Source: Druceiella hillmani (Eukaryota; Arthropoda; Insecta; Lepidoptera; Hepialidae). Taken from it: DNA of 64,000 nt. Of the stretch, positions 36,786 through 50,340 are shown piece by piece. Each line of letters opens with the position of its first letter. Position 1 is the first letter of the stretch. The position numbers and the translations under genes are program-made. The notes under the pieces are model-generated. The model searched no databases and was not told the origin of the DNA. It saw nothing but the letters and a program-made list of their open reading frames with translations. The stretch covers positions 2,005,001 to 2,069,000 of the forward strand of contig JAYKKI010000139.1 of NCBI GenBank assembly GCA_039881145.1. Direction: 5' to 3'.

Positions 36786-36845
36786 TGTTAAGTATGAATA
36801 AGACTCGTACTACGATGGATCCGTGCATACTTAGGTAAATATGCA
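36786..36845 (+). repeat. Dispersed repeat with CTCG-CGAG palindrome, copy C
   Basis: CTCGTACTACGAT at 36804-36816, then GGATCCGTGCATACTTAGG and TAAATATG. It lies about 840 bases after copy B in the same orientation. Confidence 0.5.
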
Positions 36846-38298
36846 GCTTGAACGTTGAAGAATAACTGGAATTTCTGTTAACTTTTTCACCATAATATTA
36901 TTTTCCACATATAAATATATTACTTTGTATATTTTTCACTAGTGTTAAATTATAATAAATTTCTCAAAAAGTTTAGAGATCTTAAATCGACGTTGTTGTT
37001 TTTTGGTTAACTTTACGTTAACTTCTTTTAAAATTGAATTAAAAATTAGGTTACTAACCCAATTTTTTCAGAATTTTAGATTTAGCCAGTTCAAAACAGA
37101 AAGATTTAGCAAGTTCTGAAAGCTAGAAAAGAGTGGGACATATGTTTTCTGAACATTTTTGGTTATATTTTTGAATCATGATGCATAAAATTCTGAAAAA
37201 TAGTTTTCGAATCTTTCGGAGTATATTTTCAATTAAAAACTGTCAGAAAAGAGGGTTAAAACCAAACTTTCCTTCCCTAAAATTCCCAGACAAATACAAG
37301 GTTCGATTTTTATTGTTGTGATTTATGTAGATAATAAACTCCATAAAATGAAAAATTTTAAATTTTTACGTCGAACAATTTTTGAAAAAAAAACAGCCAC
37401 ATTTTTACAATCGTTAAGATTTTTCATTTGAGGTATGGTACCGTAATAGTTCGTTTTACAAAACAAAGAAAATTGATTTCAATTTTACATGTAACAAGGT
37501 GGATATATATTTACAGCCTTACTTCATCAACATGAATTTATACTAATATGTAAAGCGGAAATATTTGTTTGTTTCTTCGTTATAATCACAAAAACTACAT
37601 TTTCAATTTCAAAAATGATTTTATTTTAAATCTCATGTACTTTCTAAAATGACTATCAAGTTTATATCCTTATTCTGGAATTACAATTGCCAATGGCAGA
37701 ACCGTGGTACAAAATAAACAGAAATCGGAGAACACTGTTTAAACCGTGAAAGTATTTCCGATGAAATATCGCAATCTTAACTATTTACATTTTGTACAGG
37801 ACAAGGGAATCACTTTATACAAAATATCGAAACATCTCTATTTAAAAATAATTTGGCCCATAAATCTACACGGGTGAATCCACGGAGCACAGTTAGTGTC
37901 GAATCACATAGTAAATATAATGTAAATTATTGTCAAATATCCTATTGCACAAAAAAAGCTCATTGCTTTCGAAGTCGTGTGGGTTATTTTTGAAACATCT
38001 ATTTTTTACAGTATATTTAAAACCAATTAAACGCGATCTCTGTATTTATGATATTATCTTAATTTTCCAAAACGTTACGGTTCGATTGTAATCCATGTTT
38101 GATAAAGTCACCTTCGAATTGTCATTCAGAAGATATTTTACCTGACATAATTTAAGGAATATCTCAGATAATTTTTATTTATATCTTAATGAAAATTTAA
38201 GGCAACGTTAATAAGCTTTTAAACACTTCAAGGATCCTTTTGAATGTCAGACTGGTGACGAAGACGGGCATTAATTTCACTTTTAATTAATCATTCAG

Positions 38299-38340
38299 TA
38301 ATCGCGGCCTTCAACAACACCTCTCAGCTTTTAGTAAAAG
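38299..38340 (+). other. Possible micro-exon with splice signals
   Basis: 42 bases between TTAATTAATCATTCAG and AAAG/GTAAAT (38341), GC-richer than its flanks. In one frame it reads IAAFNNTSQLLVK. It is too short to judge alone and is recorded because it sits 500 bases before the stronger exon candidate. Confidence 0.18.
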
Positions 38341-38838
38341 GTAAATATGATTACAAAATGATAATTTGAAGCGTCATTTGATATGTTCAAAATATTCAAG
38401 TATTATCATATTTATTTTCATTATATGGAATATAATGATATTACCTTTAATAACAGTAATTTTATTAATAATAACAAAAAAATACAGTTATCTGTAATTG
38501 AGTGTGAACTGACTACTACAATATATTTTCAAATAAACTGTTTTCATTGAAATTTGTTAAATGTTCATTCAAATATTTTTTTTAAATATAATTGTATGAT
38601 AATTTCATAAATGGGAATATCTGTCACATAAATATGTCAGCATTTATTTATGTACCGAAGGTTTGGAAACGAAATAGTAATTAGGAAATTTTGGTACGAA
38701 CTAGACCAATGTAATTTATACAATATTGAAACTAGATAGTTTATGTTATTTTATTTACCAAATTTACACATGTGATTTCCAGACTCCGTTAGAAAAAGAG
38801 CTTCTTTTACTACCAGGTTACTCAATTTTTCTTCTCAG

Positions 38839-39056
38839 ATGCGCCGACTTCAACTAGGATCACAATCAGTACTACATCTTCTGACAGACCTGTGCCAAGA
38901 TGTGTTTAACCGGCTAAACATGGCAGAAGCTAGGACAATCCTGTCTAGCGGGGTTACAATGGGGGTGCCGATTGCACATGTAGATTTATTCAGAATACTG
39001 ATATACTTCAACTTGCTTACCACCTGTACCCTTCACAACCTGAAAGAGGTCAATAA
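38839..39056 (+). CDS. Probable internal coding exon, unidentified
   Basis: 218 bases lie between a strong acceptor (CAATTTTTCTTCTCAG, ending 38838) and a strong donor (AATAA/GTAAGC at 39057). One frame is open throughout: MRRLQLGSQSVLHLLTD, LCQDVFNRLNMAEARTI, LSSGVTMGVPIAHVDLF, RILIYFNLLTTCTLHNL, KEVN. The only stop is the TAA inside the donor itself. G+C is about 47%, much above the flanks, and the other two frames are closed. ATG happens to be the first codon after the acceptor, so a first coding exon with a 5' UTR intron is possible, as is an internal phase-0 exon. I recognise no domain. The sequence suggests amphipathic helices and one hydrophobic stretch (FRILIYFNLL). Confidence 0.55.
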
Positions 39057-39059
39057 GTA

Positions 39060-39590
39060 AGCCATCTCCGTGGCTACACACTGCAAGTTCTCGGTTTGAT
39101 GTGGAATTCGGACATGGAAATTAACTGAAATTATATATTGAAAAGTAATTGTCTTGCATAGATTTTATTCCATATAGACGTATTTAGTTAGATGGTTTAT
39201 TATTGTAATTTTATGTCATTTTCTAACAGATTTCATAATTGATTTTTTGGGATCAATATCTGACAGATTGATCTCAGACAAGATGGTGATTAGTATATAA
39301 ATAGGTTTATTGGTGAAATCCCAAAAACTTTAAAAAAAATTCATTTAATTTATTTTTTTAGTTGCGTTAATATGTGATGGGCAGTGATAGATATTCCAAA
39401 AATGAGCTATCTGAAATATCTTATTATCTATTACTTGTAGTCCAGTTTCGTGGAGAACGTCGTTTTAAAATGTAATCTGACAAATCCGCATTTGTTGTTA
39501 TAAAGGAAAAATAAACCTACTTTGTATTAGAGGTGTAGTTTTTTTTTACAATTTTTCAAACATTGAAATCTGCCACCAGCCTGTATATAT
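39060..39590. other. Non-coding interval after the exon candidate
   Basis: Looks like intron: AT-rich, no open frame, no repeat seen. Confidence 0.45.
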
Positions 39591-39591
39591 A

Positions 39592-39651
<60 letters not shown>

Positions 39652-39655
39652 CACA
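39588..39655. repeat. (AT)n microsatellite
   Basis: TA dinucleotides with TATGTACATATA at both ends and a short ACACACAC run after. Confidence 0.96.
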
Positions 39656-39909
39656 CTCTTTTGCATAAAAAGCGGGCGGTTTTGATTTTGTCATATTAAT
39701 AACAAAATATTATTTATTAAGAGGTTATATTTATGATAATTGTTACTGGCAGATCTAGTGTATTCTGACACATAAAACGAATGTCTTAAATTTGAAATTT
39801 ATTCTTTTTGAATGAAAATTCTCTTTCACTGACAAAAACGTATTTTTTGGCGGTAAATGAAATCCAACTCTTATTAAGTTCTTTTCTCAGTAGAGTTGAA
39901 AAAACGATA

Positions 39910-40022
39910 ATAACTAATGAAATTGTTGCGCTGCTTGAAGAAAGCTGTATCCAATGTTATGTGTCTCAGCAGTATAATGTGAACCGTTCAACTATATTAT
40001 CCTTGACTAACATATATGACAT
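39910..40022 (+). pseudogene. Tc1/mariner-type transposase N-terminal HTH relic
   Basis: Within a 75-codon frame (39808-40035) the segment EIVALLEESCIQCYVSQQYN then VNRSTILSLTNIYD follows the helix-turn-helix pattern of Tc1-like transposases (alternating helix with 'G.SQR.VA..F.VSRSTISRL...Y'). No following GRPR linker or catalytic domain was found, so only the DNA-binding start survives. It cannot be the missing half of the 10 kb relic without transposition or rearrangement. Confidence 0.5.
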
Positions 40023-40449
40023 TTTATTTTTATAGAAATAAGTTTTTAGGTTAAAATCTCGACGTTAGTAAATAAAGTTGGAGAAAAAAGAGCTGGTGAC
40101 TATTTCATCGGCGTGAGCTGGCCAAATGGTTGGATATCCGTAAAAAAATGTACTAAACTAGATCTACACTATGGCAGTGATACCATATATCTAAATTAAT
40201 TATTTAATTTGCCATATATCTAGATTCATTCCTTTTTTTTTAAATAAATTGAAATTCATAAGACTATTTTATTTTAATTTTTATATATATTATGAATTGA
40301 GAATAGCTCAGAATTAAGTTCATAGAAATAAATATAATCACATATAATATCAGTACATTTATGAAAAATTTCTGTACGTCCACAAAAATATTAATACACT
40401 TAGGAAAAACAGCGACCATTATACCATATTTATTAGAAATAAAGATAAA

Positions 40450-40620
40450 CTCGCTTTGTCCACGACTCGTGTCTCATTAAGTTAGTATATCTTTTAAATA
40501 CGCATCTACAATAAAATACCGAGTGACTTGCAACAATTATCAGTAAATGAATTCAAAAGCATAAACAAACATACGAACAAAATATTACATCACTTAAAAG
40601 ATAAAAAAACTTGGTACTAA
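40450..40620 (+). pseudogene. LINE protein C-terminal tail relic
   Basis: IRIYNKIPSDLQQLSVNEFK followed by NKILHHLKDKKTWY-stop (40498-40620) matches the usual end of many LINE polyproteins ('Y.G..IYN.LP..L..L....FK..L...L....Y'). A weak SLIKLVYL-like lead precedes it. The rest of the element is not visible upstream. Confidence 0.65.
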
Positions 40621-40830
40621 ATGTATCAAACATAAAATCACTCACGCATAATTGTTTTTATGTAAGTGTGTCTAAAAAGCATATAGTTATTAATTATTTA
40701 GTTGGTGACCTAGACTAGGACATAAGCAAGATATTTGTGGAAAAATATTTTGTCCTCGTGGAAAAATATGAAAATATACAATATATAATTAAATTATTGG
40801 TTGCTAATATTGTTTTACTTTAATGTAATA

Positions 40831-40832
40831 GA

Positions 40833-40880
<48 letters not shown>
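40831..40880. repeat. (AT)n microsatellite
   Basis: AT dinucleotides interrupted once by ATACAT. Confidence 0.96.
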
Positions 40881-40885
<5 letters not shown>

Positions 40886-41089
40886 TATATAAAATAATTT
40901 TTCAAGTCAGTTGTATTTTAAACGGAAATGATAAATGTTTGGTATTAAGAAGTAATTTATACTAATGTCTTTAAAATCCATATCTTGGTATCATTAGACC
41001 TTTCTTCTTTTACAAGGAGCGAGGGAGCGTACAATTATTTCTTTCTGTATGTAAATCAGTATGTATCGCTATGCCAGCAAGTAGTGGGT

Positions 41090-41330
41090 AAAATGGAGTA
41101 AAGGGATATGTCTAAGGTAGGATGCCAGCGTGACAGAAAAATTCTAGTATTAAGACTGGAAACTAGATGAAGAGACGCAGAACGAAAATCAACTCTTTGT
41201 TCGGATGACATAGGTAAAATGTCTGTATATTGATGGATATGAGAAACCCAGGGCCGGAAACTATGCAAATATCACGAGAGACCTGCACCAACCAGTGGAA
41301 TGACGAATACACAAAGCAGTGACAGAATGT
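41090..41330 (+). pseudogene. Possible LINE C-terminal relic, weak
   Basis: RDAERKSTLCSDDIGKM near 41,172-41,222 faintly recalls the 'GR...RW.DDI' block that precedes the end of several LINE proteins, and the patch is GC-richer than its surroundings. The minus-strand 70-76 codon frames over it are probably shadows. Evidence is thin. Confidence 0.28.
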
Positions 41331-41349
41331 TATTTGAAAGTTATGAGCG

Positions 41350-42440
41350 TTCTTTAAGTTTAGGATCGACGGTTTTTTTAAATTTTGGATCAATCTTTTT
41401 CATTTAATTTTAATCTGGCTATAAATTAAAATTAAGTAATAAATTATATGATGCTTCCATTATTTATTGGACAAAACGATCAGTTAATATAACTTTAGTA
41501 CCTTGAAATTCGAAAAAAAAAACTTAAAAATTTCTGCGGGTCGTCAAAATAAACCACGATACGATTTAATTTCTGCGTAAAATAATTGAAATTTGACGCT
41601 TTATGTTTATTTCACACTCTCATGCACATTTTTAAATAAAGTATTTATTTAATTATATCAGTAAAAAGAAATTACGACATTAAATTATTCTGAATACGCA
41701 CGAAGCATTTTTAATTCACGTAAAACTAACTTAGTATAAATCCAGAGTCAATATAAACCATCTGACATGGAACACTAATTGCCAAATTAATAAAATACAA
41801 TAATTCAATATTGCTCTCAATAGACAATTAACACTTGAACTACGATAATGGTAACATAACAGTCCAAGTAACTCAATATTTACTGTCTCAGTTTAACAAT
41901 TATTGGTATCATAAGTCACATTTATTACTCGCAAGTGACTATTAGAGAAAGCCACAATTAGTAATTAACGGGATATTAATTAAGGTAATAAGGTCAAAAT
42001 TATAGATGTTTATAATAGTGTGTTTACAGAATTGTATCCATTATTAATGATTAATTATCCGTAACTGATAAACGTGACTCAACTGTTATTTTAAATGTTT
42101 TTTTTCGTGTACTGTTATTGATGATTGACTTTTGGCTTACGTACATGTACTGTACATGAATGTTGATTTTGAAAGATTCTGTCAGTTTATCAGGTAGGTA
42201 ATATGACTCTTTCCTCCATATTCCGATAATTTATTGGAACACAAAGATTATTCTGCCTACATAAAATATTGCGAGTATCTTAAAGTATATTGAAGTGTTT
42301 CTTTAAGCTAACAAGGCAACTACACAAATTACTTAACATAAGAAATAACAAATGACAGTACGATAATGTTTGCCAATATGAAAAAAATATCAAATTAATC
42401 ATGCAAACGTTACATACGTTTCAATTCCCATAAAATATAT
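41350..42440. other. Non-coding AT-rich interval
   Basis: No open frame or recognisable element. A small palindromic GTACATGTACTGTACATG occurs near 42,141. Confidence 0.5.
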
Positions 42441-42450
42441 ATTTTGAATA

Positions 42451-43432
42451 TTGAATATATTTGCCGTTAAGTTTGTTGAAATTCATTATCACTTAACATT
42501 TGTTAACAAGTAAATGAAACTACGTGATATAGTATTATATCTACTGTGTTGAAATTATTAACAACGACATAGGTTTCCTTGTATGACGACATCTTCCGGT
42601 GGGCAATATGAAGGATATTAACCCGTACAAAATTTCCAATGGTATTTAAATGTTATACAAGACAAGAGCGGGAGTGGGATTTGAGTGAGTTTTCCCTCTT
42701 TTTACATCAGTGACTTTGAAGTGGGTTAGCAATATTATTTATATTATATTTTAGAAAGTTATACAATATACTAATATTTTAGAGAGGGTAATAAATAAAT
42801 TTGATGCTATTTTATGAGGTTCTACAATGTCAAGGATGTCCAATGTGTGGAACAATGTTATATAACTAATTATACATATCTCCCATTTTGTTATCTTTTT
42901 TAATGTATATACTTAGATGTATGACCGGACTGAAACAATTTGAATTGAGCTACAGTATCAATGTTGTTTAACCATAATATGTCTAGTAGATATTGAGTAT
43001 GAGTAATGATATTTTATTGAGTTGTTCATTTAATAATTAACATTGGTGTCGTTTATATGTCTGTATATTTCTAATATTTCTAGGATGTTGAGTTTATTGC
43101 CTTCTGTATTTATTGTTTACCTCACTTAATAACAACAATTGAATTTATTACCCTCACTAAAATACTGGTATATCGTATAAATCTCGGAAATATAATAAAA
43201 CCTACACCGCGCCCCTGCAATAAACTCAGTAACATAAGCAGTGGTAAAACCCGCACAAACCCGGTTTCCGCTATTGTGTTTGAATAATATAAATGCTGTT
43301 GGATATTCCTAAGGGTTAATCTTTGCTAATATCCCACCTGAAAATGTTGTAATACAACGAAACCTAGGTCTTGGTAAAGAAATTATAGAAAGTAGAAATA
43401 ATACTACATCACGCAGTTTCATTTAATTGTGA
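42451..43432 (+). repeat. Hammerhead-TIR family, long copy with internal region
   Basis: Tail TTGAATATATTTGCCG at 42451, left terminal repeat to about 42605, then about 720 bp of internal DNA, and the right terminal repeat about 43325-43432 ending TTTCATTTAATTGTGAG. The right repeat carries CACCTGAAAATG..CGAAACCTAGGTCTTGG, a hammerhead-like core with G8 changed. The interior shows no long open frame. It is the only copy here with a sizeable interior, so it may be closest to a parental element. No clear target duplication was seen. Confidence 0.75.
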
Positions 43433-43823
43433 GTAAATATTTAATGACTTGAATTTATATCACTGAGCGATTTTAAATCCTTTTTTGTACGGTCAAGTAA
43501 AGCTACACTTCTGCTATAATTTTAATACGTAATTTCTAAGGTATCATCACTTATTTTTCCCTTTATTTTATTTTCGTAACTTGGACCAGGTGGCAAATTT
43601 CCCAGAGGATATTTATTCTAATTAGATTTTTATGAACATTGTCAAATTTTGCTCAACTGCTAAGTTTTAGCCCCGGTTAGTCCATTATTAACAACTTTAC
43701 TTTTCTAATTAAAGCTTGATCATTCTGGATTTATTGTTAGGATTACCGAAGTGGAAATTAGGTATGGAAATAAACCACGTTAACTTGGACATATGAAAAC
43801 AGTCAATACTCAACAATTTTCGT

Positions 43824-43826
<3 letters not shown>

Positions 43827-43856
<30 letters not shown>
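43827..43856. repeat. (AT)n microsatellite, short
   Basis: About 30 bases of alternating AT. Confidence 0.95.
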
Positions 43857-43857
<1 letters not shown>

Positions 43858-44328
43858 ACTAGAATTTTGAAGATATTGCTCTCCACGTGGATTTCCACTT
43901 GGGTTGCGTATGTTAGTTCCTATTAACAAAAAATCATGAACGCTGAATAATATATATAAATTGAACCAAAATTAACACTCCCAAAGCGAGAGAAAATGTT
44001 TAATTTGATTCAGTCTTCACGCTTTCTGTTCAGCTCCGTGCGTACGCGATGTAATGTGATATTGGTGTGGCGGACGGTGGTCATATAGTCACATAGGCGG
44101 AGTGCATTATTATTAATATTTCAGAAGGGGACTGAGGGCACGAGACAATAGTTGTGCAATCATGGCTTACACCTCACTTTTTTTGTAAATATATTTTCAC
44201 ATTATACCTCTTATAATGTCCATTACGTCAATATATATCCGGGTGTTAATCTCCATTGTGGGGTTTAAAATACAGGTAGTAACGGTGTATAATACACCAT
44301 ATATTTTTTGTTTTTTTTTGTACTAATG

Positions 44329-46650
<2,322 letters not shown>

Positions 46651-46689
46651 AGGTGGTCTAAAATATAGGCATAAATGATGTGATATCAA

Positions 46690-47200
46690 GACCTATCAGA
46701 GCAAAAGGCTGTCTGACAAGTATGTATTTATCACCTATTAGATTTAACATTTATAAAGATTTCATCATGAGAAAAGTTCTGAAATGATGGAAAGGATTTT
46801 CTTTAACAGGAAATTTACATATGCTAAAGATGCTACATTCTTCGCATCATCAGAGCAGGAACTCACAGAATTTTTCAAAAAAGTGGAGCAAGAGAGCGAA
46901 CAGGTTGGACTCTCGAATAATAGAAAGAAAACCAAAATTTTGATTATTAGATTATAATTATACAGAGGTATCTAACTCTTACCGACCGAGAAACTTATAT
47001 GAGGAAAGTAAAAAACATTACGTCAAAATAAATTAAATTTATTTAGTAAGAATTTAAGTTTATAAGCGAATTAATATATAGTGAATCTGTGATAAGCAAT
47101 TAAGGAAAATACAAAAGAATGATCAAGCAAAGAATTCATATAGCCAAAGCAACAGTGAAGAAGTTCAACAGAAGATGGCAGGATAGGCCACAGTAGAGAT
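46690..47200 (+). pseudogene. LINE reverse-transcriptase relic
   Basis: GCLTSMYLSPIRFNIYKDFI then MRKVLK (46,709-46,776) is the 'RQGC.LSP.LFN.Y.E.I.R' motif. After a frameshift KFTYAKDATFFASSEQELTE, FFKKVEQESEQVGLSNN and RKKTKILII carry the YADD region with the first D changed (YAKD). Around 47,118-47,190 IKQRIHIAKATVKKFNRRW matches the later 'EI..RI..AK..F' block. The catalytic motif is mutated and the frame broken. Confidence 0.78.
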
Positions 47201-47421
47201 TGAGGCAAAATTTTCTTTTCTCCATTTTTCTCTGTGAATTCTTCTCCTGTAAAACAAGAGCAGTAGACAGAAAGAAGATTGATAATTTTAAGATGTGGTT
47301 TTAGAAGAAAATAGTGCCTGTACTATAGACTGCCAAAAAACTAACAAATTCATACACGGCCGTGGTGAATTTTGAAACCAAGTTAATTGAATAAAATGCC
47401 ATTTGTTTAGTCTTCGCTGCA

Positions 47422-47808
47422 CTAGTGCCATAGGTCAGTTTTGACGTAAGAAACGTCTATTCGTACATGGAGAAAATTACTCATGGAGCTCACGAGCAAA
47501 TTTTCTTGTGTTACGAACACTGTTAGATTTAAAACGCGAATAACTACAAGACTTATAACGCGTAAATAATAGTTGATAATACTTACGGTAAATTGATCAT
47601 GTCTCTTCAAATTTGTTGTGCAATATTTATTTTGCCTATAACAGCGTGGAAACGCATTTAGGTATGATTTGAATATAATTTCAAAGAAATAAGATGTATC
47701 ACTACAAAGCAAAACGAAAGAATAAAAATATTTGCAGGGTAAAAATATGTATTGTATATAGGTACAAATCTGTATTAGTTGGAAAATTAAAAACAATAAA
47801 AATCTCAT
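47422..47808 (-). other. 128-codon open frame, unrecognised
   Basis: The longest uninterrupted frame in the window outside repeats: MRFLLFLIFQLIQICTYIQY at the start, a hydrophobic N-terminal third, several cysteines, ending VSYVKTDLWH. Hydrophobic residues and Y/F/I dominate, as expected from translated AT-rich DNA. It shows no domain, no splice signals and no composition shift. I consider it more likely chance than gene. Confidence 0.15.
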
Positions 47809-47839
47809 CTCATATGGAACAGATTAAAAATGCCATCCC

Positions 47840-48330
47840 ATATGAACGAAAATAGGCCCGCAATTGCAGAAATAGCAAATTAGAAAAATTCTTGTCTCAA
47901 AAGGATTTCATAAACCTAAAAAGTCCCAGGCCAAGCAAATGCAAGAGTTAAGTCAGCATAGATAAAGAAATGAAGAAACGACGCAGGCGATTACATTGCG
48001 AGCCCAACGGACTATATGAATCATGCATATGCTTGGAATTATAGAAATCGCAAATAGAAAGAAATCTCGCGTAAAAAAAGGCGAGACCTATGATAGTATT
48101 GAAAAGAAAATGAAAAAGCAAAGCAAAACACGTGATTATTTTGGTGGCTCATAGGTCTCTATGAATTGTAAATATGCTTGGAATTATAGAAAACATAAAT
48201 AAGAAAAAATATCCTATCAAAAGGAATCCAAGAAACCTAAAAATTCTACTATCGAGCAAATGCGAGAGCTACGATAGTACCGAAAATAAAATAAAAAAAT
48301 GACACAAAGCAATTACGCAGCTGGCCTTTA
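47840..48330 (+). repeat. Degenerate tandem repeat, unit about 145-177 bp, three units
   Basis: The block GGAATTATAGAAATCGCAAA (about 48,036) recurs as GGAATTATAGAAAACATAAA (about 48,180) and as an earlier GCAATTGCAGAAATAGCAAA (47,859). Each is followed by AAAGG-rich, CCTAAAAA, GAGCAAATGCGAGAGC-like and ATGAAAAA segments. Units are strongly diverged, with indels. Confidence 0.65.
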
Positions 48331-48339
48331 AACGTAGAA

Positions 48340-50110
48340 GGTCCAGCTACAGTCCAAACGTCTACAGGTATTGTGCAGGCATCCTTAGAAGGCAATACAG
48401 AAAAGAGTAATTATATAGATATAGTAGGTAACTTGATGGCAACGTAACAGCACCGGGAGAGTATGTATTGTGATCACCAAATATCGTTGTTAAGGAAGGG
48501 TATCAATTCGCATACGTCAGTGGAGGTTGTTATGATCGACTATGATGTTATTAAGCACAAAACCGTAAGTGCAATCGAGGCTCGATATGCTACATTTTTA
48601 CTGAACTCCCTTTGCAAGGCGCAGTGCAAAATAGCTATGAAGCGCGACAAACTCAATTGTAAGCAACCGCACTTTCTACTTAGATTGGTAATTAAATAAT
48701 ACGAAATACTTGTCATGATTTTATTCCGACGTTTTCACCAAAACTTGCGTGCATTTGAATTGCGCCTTTCGGTTTTCTTTTGTTTTATTGAAATTAACAC
48801 AATGGTCGCACTGACATAAATACTGCAGATTTTGAGGTTTCTTTTGTAGCGTCAATATCGTCTTTGAAATATATAGTTTGAAAATTACATAAAATAGAAA
48901 AAAATTACCCAATTGCAATTAGGCTTTCATTTTGACGTCTCAAAACAGAGTTAATTTTGTATGATTGTAGTTAAAACTTTACATTCTTTAGTCTTTTTAG
49001 TGACATGGTACCGAATCAAAAGTATTATTACTATACCCAAGGGAACTATCGAAATTATCATGCAGATAGCTATATCTAAAGAACATCATTGATACCCCCA
49101 AAGTATTTATTTAGAGGTAAGTAAAGTATCTATTAAAAGGTAATGAATAAAAAAGTACCGATATGGAAGAAAATGAACCCGATACTTTTACATGTCTAGT
49201 CTTCCTGAAACTGTCGCGCCAGATGATGTTAATGGCAACGTTAAAATGGAATTTACTTATGTAAAATTAGATAACCAAACACGTTGAGACAAAATACTAA
49301 GAAAGTTTCTATAAATAAACTTTACTGAGCTGAGATGGTTTTGATGACTGAGTTGCATGGTTACCATTTAGAGCAAACATTAGTGAATTTGAAACAAAAA
49401 TACTATTGCGTAAAATTAAGTGTATTACGTTCAGCCAAGTTAAAATATTAAAAGGATTATATAAAAGACTACTTTTACTCAGCAAGTTATCAAGTTATAC
49501 AATTTTAAATTTAAATCATAAACTTCTTATTAAAAATATGTTTAAATAAAAAGAAACATTGCTTCGTAATTTTTATTGTAATTTTTTTGTTGACGGCTTT
49601 TGTTATTTTTACCTATTATATCAAACACAAGCACTTTTCTTCAGACTGTCCATTCAATTGGGTATCGTTATGAGACAAATTTCTCCATTATTGGTTGGAA
49701 AATTGCAAAAAACATTTTAATTCTAACATTTTATTTAACATTTAAATTAAAATGATTTTGCTTTTTTAACGTCAACTAATCTAAGAATAATAAATAACCA
49801 CAGAACCCTACTTGACATATTTCATACCGAATGAGTTAAGCCGATTGTAATGTGGTACAGAATATGCATTTCTTCTTTAGATATTAAATAAATTTTAGTA
49901 CTTAAAATTACTGCTAGAATTTTATAACATTTAATATGTTACATTAGCAAGGGTGACATCATTGTTGTGTTTGAAAATATTCTTAATGTTTATTTTATGC
50001 CGTGTCATTATTAAATACAGAAACATTATAAAAGAATGTAGGGAAAATCATTTCCTAATAAAGTCAAGTCAAGTACATAAATCTGTTTTATCTATCATTT
50101 AAAATATATT
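48340..50110. other. Interval without recognised genes
   Basis: A 78-codon plus frame (48463-48699) is unrecognised. The remainder is AT-rich and featureless. Confidence 0.45.
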
Positions 50111-50116
50111 TTTTAC

Positions 50117-50128
50117 ATGTTAAAAATT
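50117..50128 (+). repeat. Target-site duplication, left
   Basis: ATGTTAAAAATT, repeated exactly at 50341-50352 on the other side of the element. Confidence 0.85.
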
Positions 50129-50340
50129 GAATATATTTGGCGTTAATTTTGTAGAAATTCATTATTCACAATTAAATGAAACTACGTGATGTAGTATTAT
50201 TTCTACTTTCTTTAATTTCTTTAACCACGACCTAGGTTTCGTCGTATTACAACATCTTCAGGTGAGATATTGGCAAAGATTTGTCAGAAATTAAAGAAAG
50301 TAGAAATAATACTACATCACGTAGTTTCATTTAATTGTGA
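50129..50340 (+). repeat. Hammerhead-TIR family, best-preserved copy
   Basis: Starts GAATATATTTGGCG (a tail of about 37 bp, on this side only). It then has a 54-bp inverted repeat beginning CACAATTAAATGAAACTACG at 50168, the hammerhead motif on the minus strand, a short linker, and the matching inverted repeat ending TTTCATTTAATTGTGA at 50340. A perfect 12-bp direct repeat ATGTTAAAAATT flanks it (50117-50128 and 50341-50352). Confidence 0.88.
50225..50264 (-). ncRNA. Putative minimal hammerhead ribozyme
   Basis: Read on the minus strand: CAC, CTGAAGA, T, GTTGT-AAT-ACGAC, GAA, ACC-TA-GGT, C, GTGG. This supplies all conserved hammerhead core elements: CUGANGA (50255-50261), GAAA, and a GUC cleavage triplet with scission expected after the C at 50229. 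Stem I is CAC/GUG and stem II has five pairs including one G-U. Stem III is ACC/GGU with a two-base loop, too small to be stable alone but palindromic, so pairing between two copies is plausible. That is the known behaviour of minimal hammerheads in Penelope-like elements. A weakness is one unpaired U between the core and stem II. Confidence 0.6.

Noticed and set aside
47422..47808. 128-codon frame as a chemoreceptor or other membrane protein gene
   Set aside because: Hydrophobicity follows from AT-rich codons, and there is no receptor motif, splice signal or composition change.
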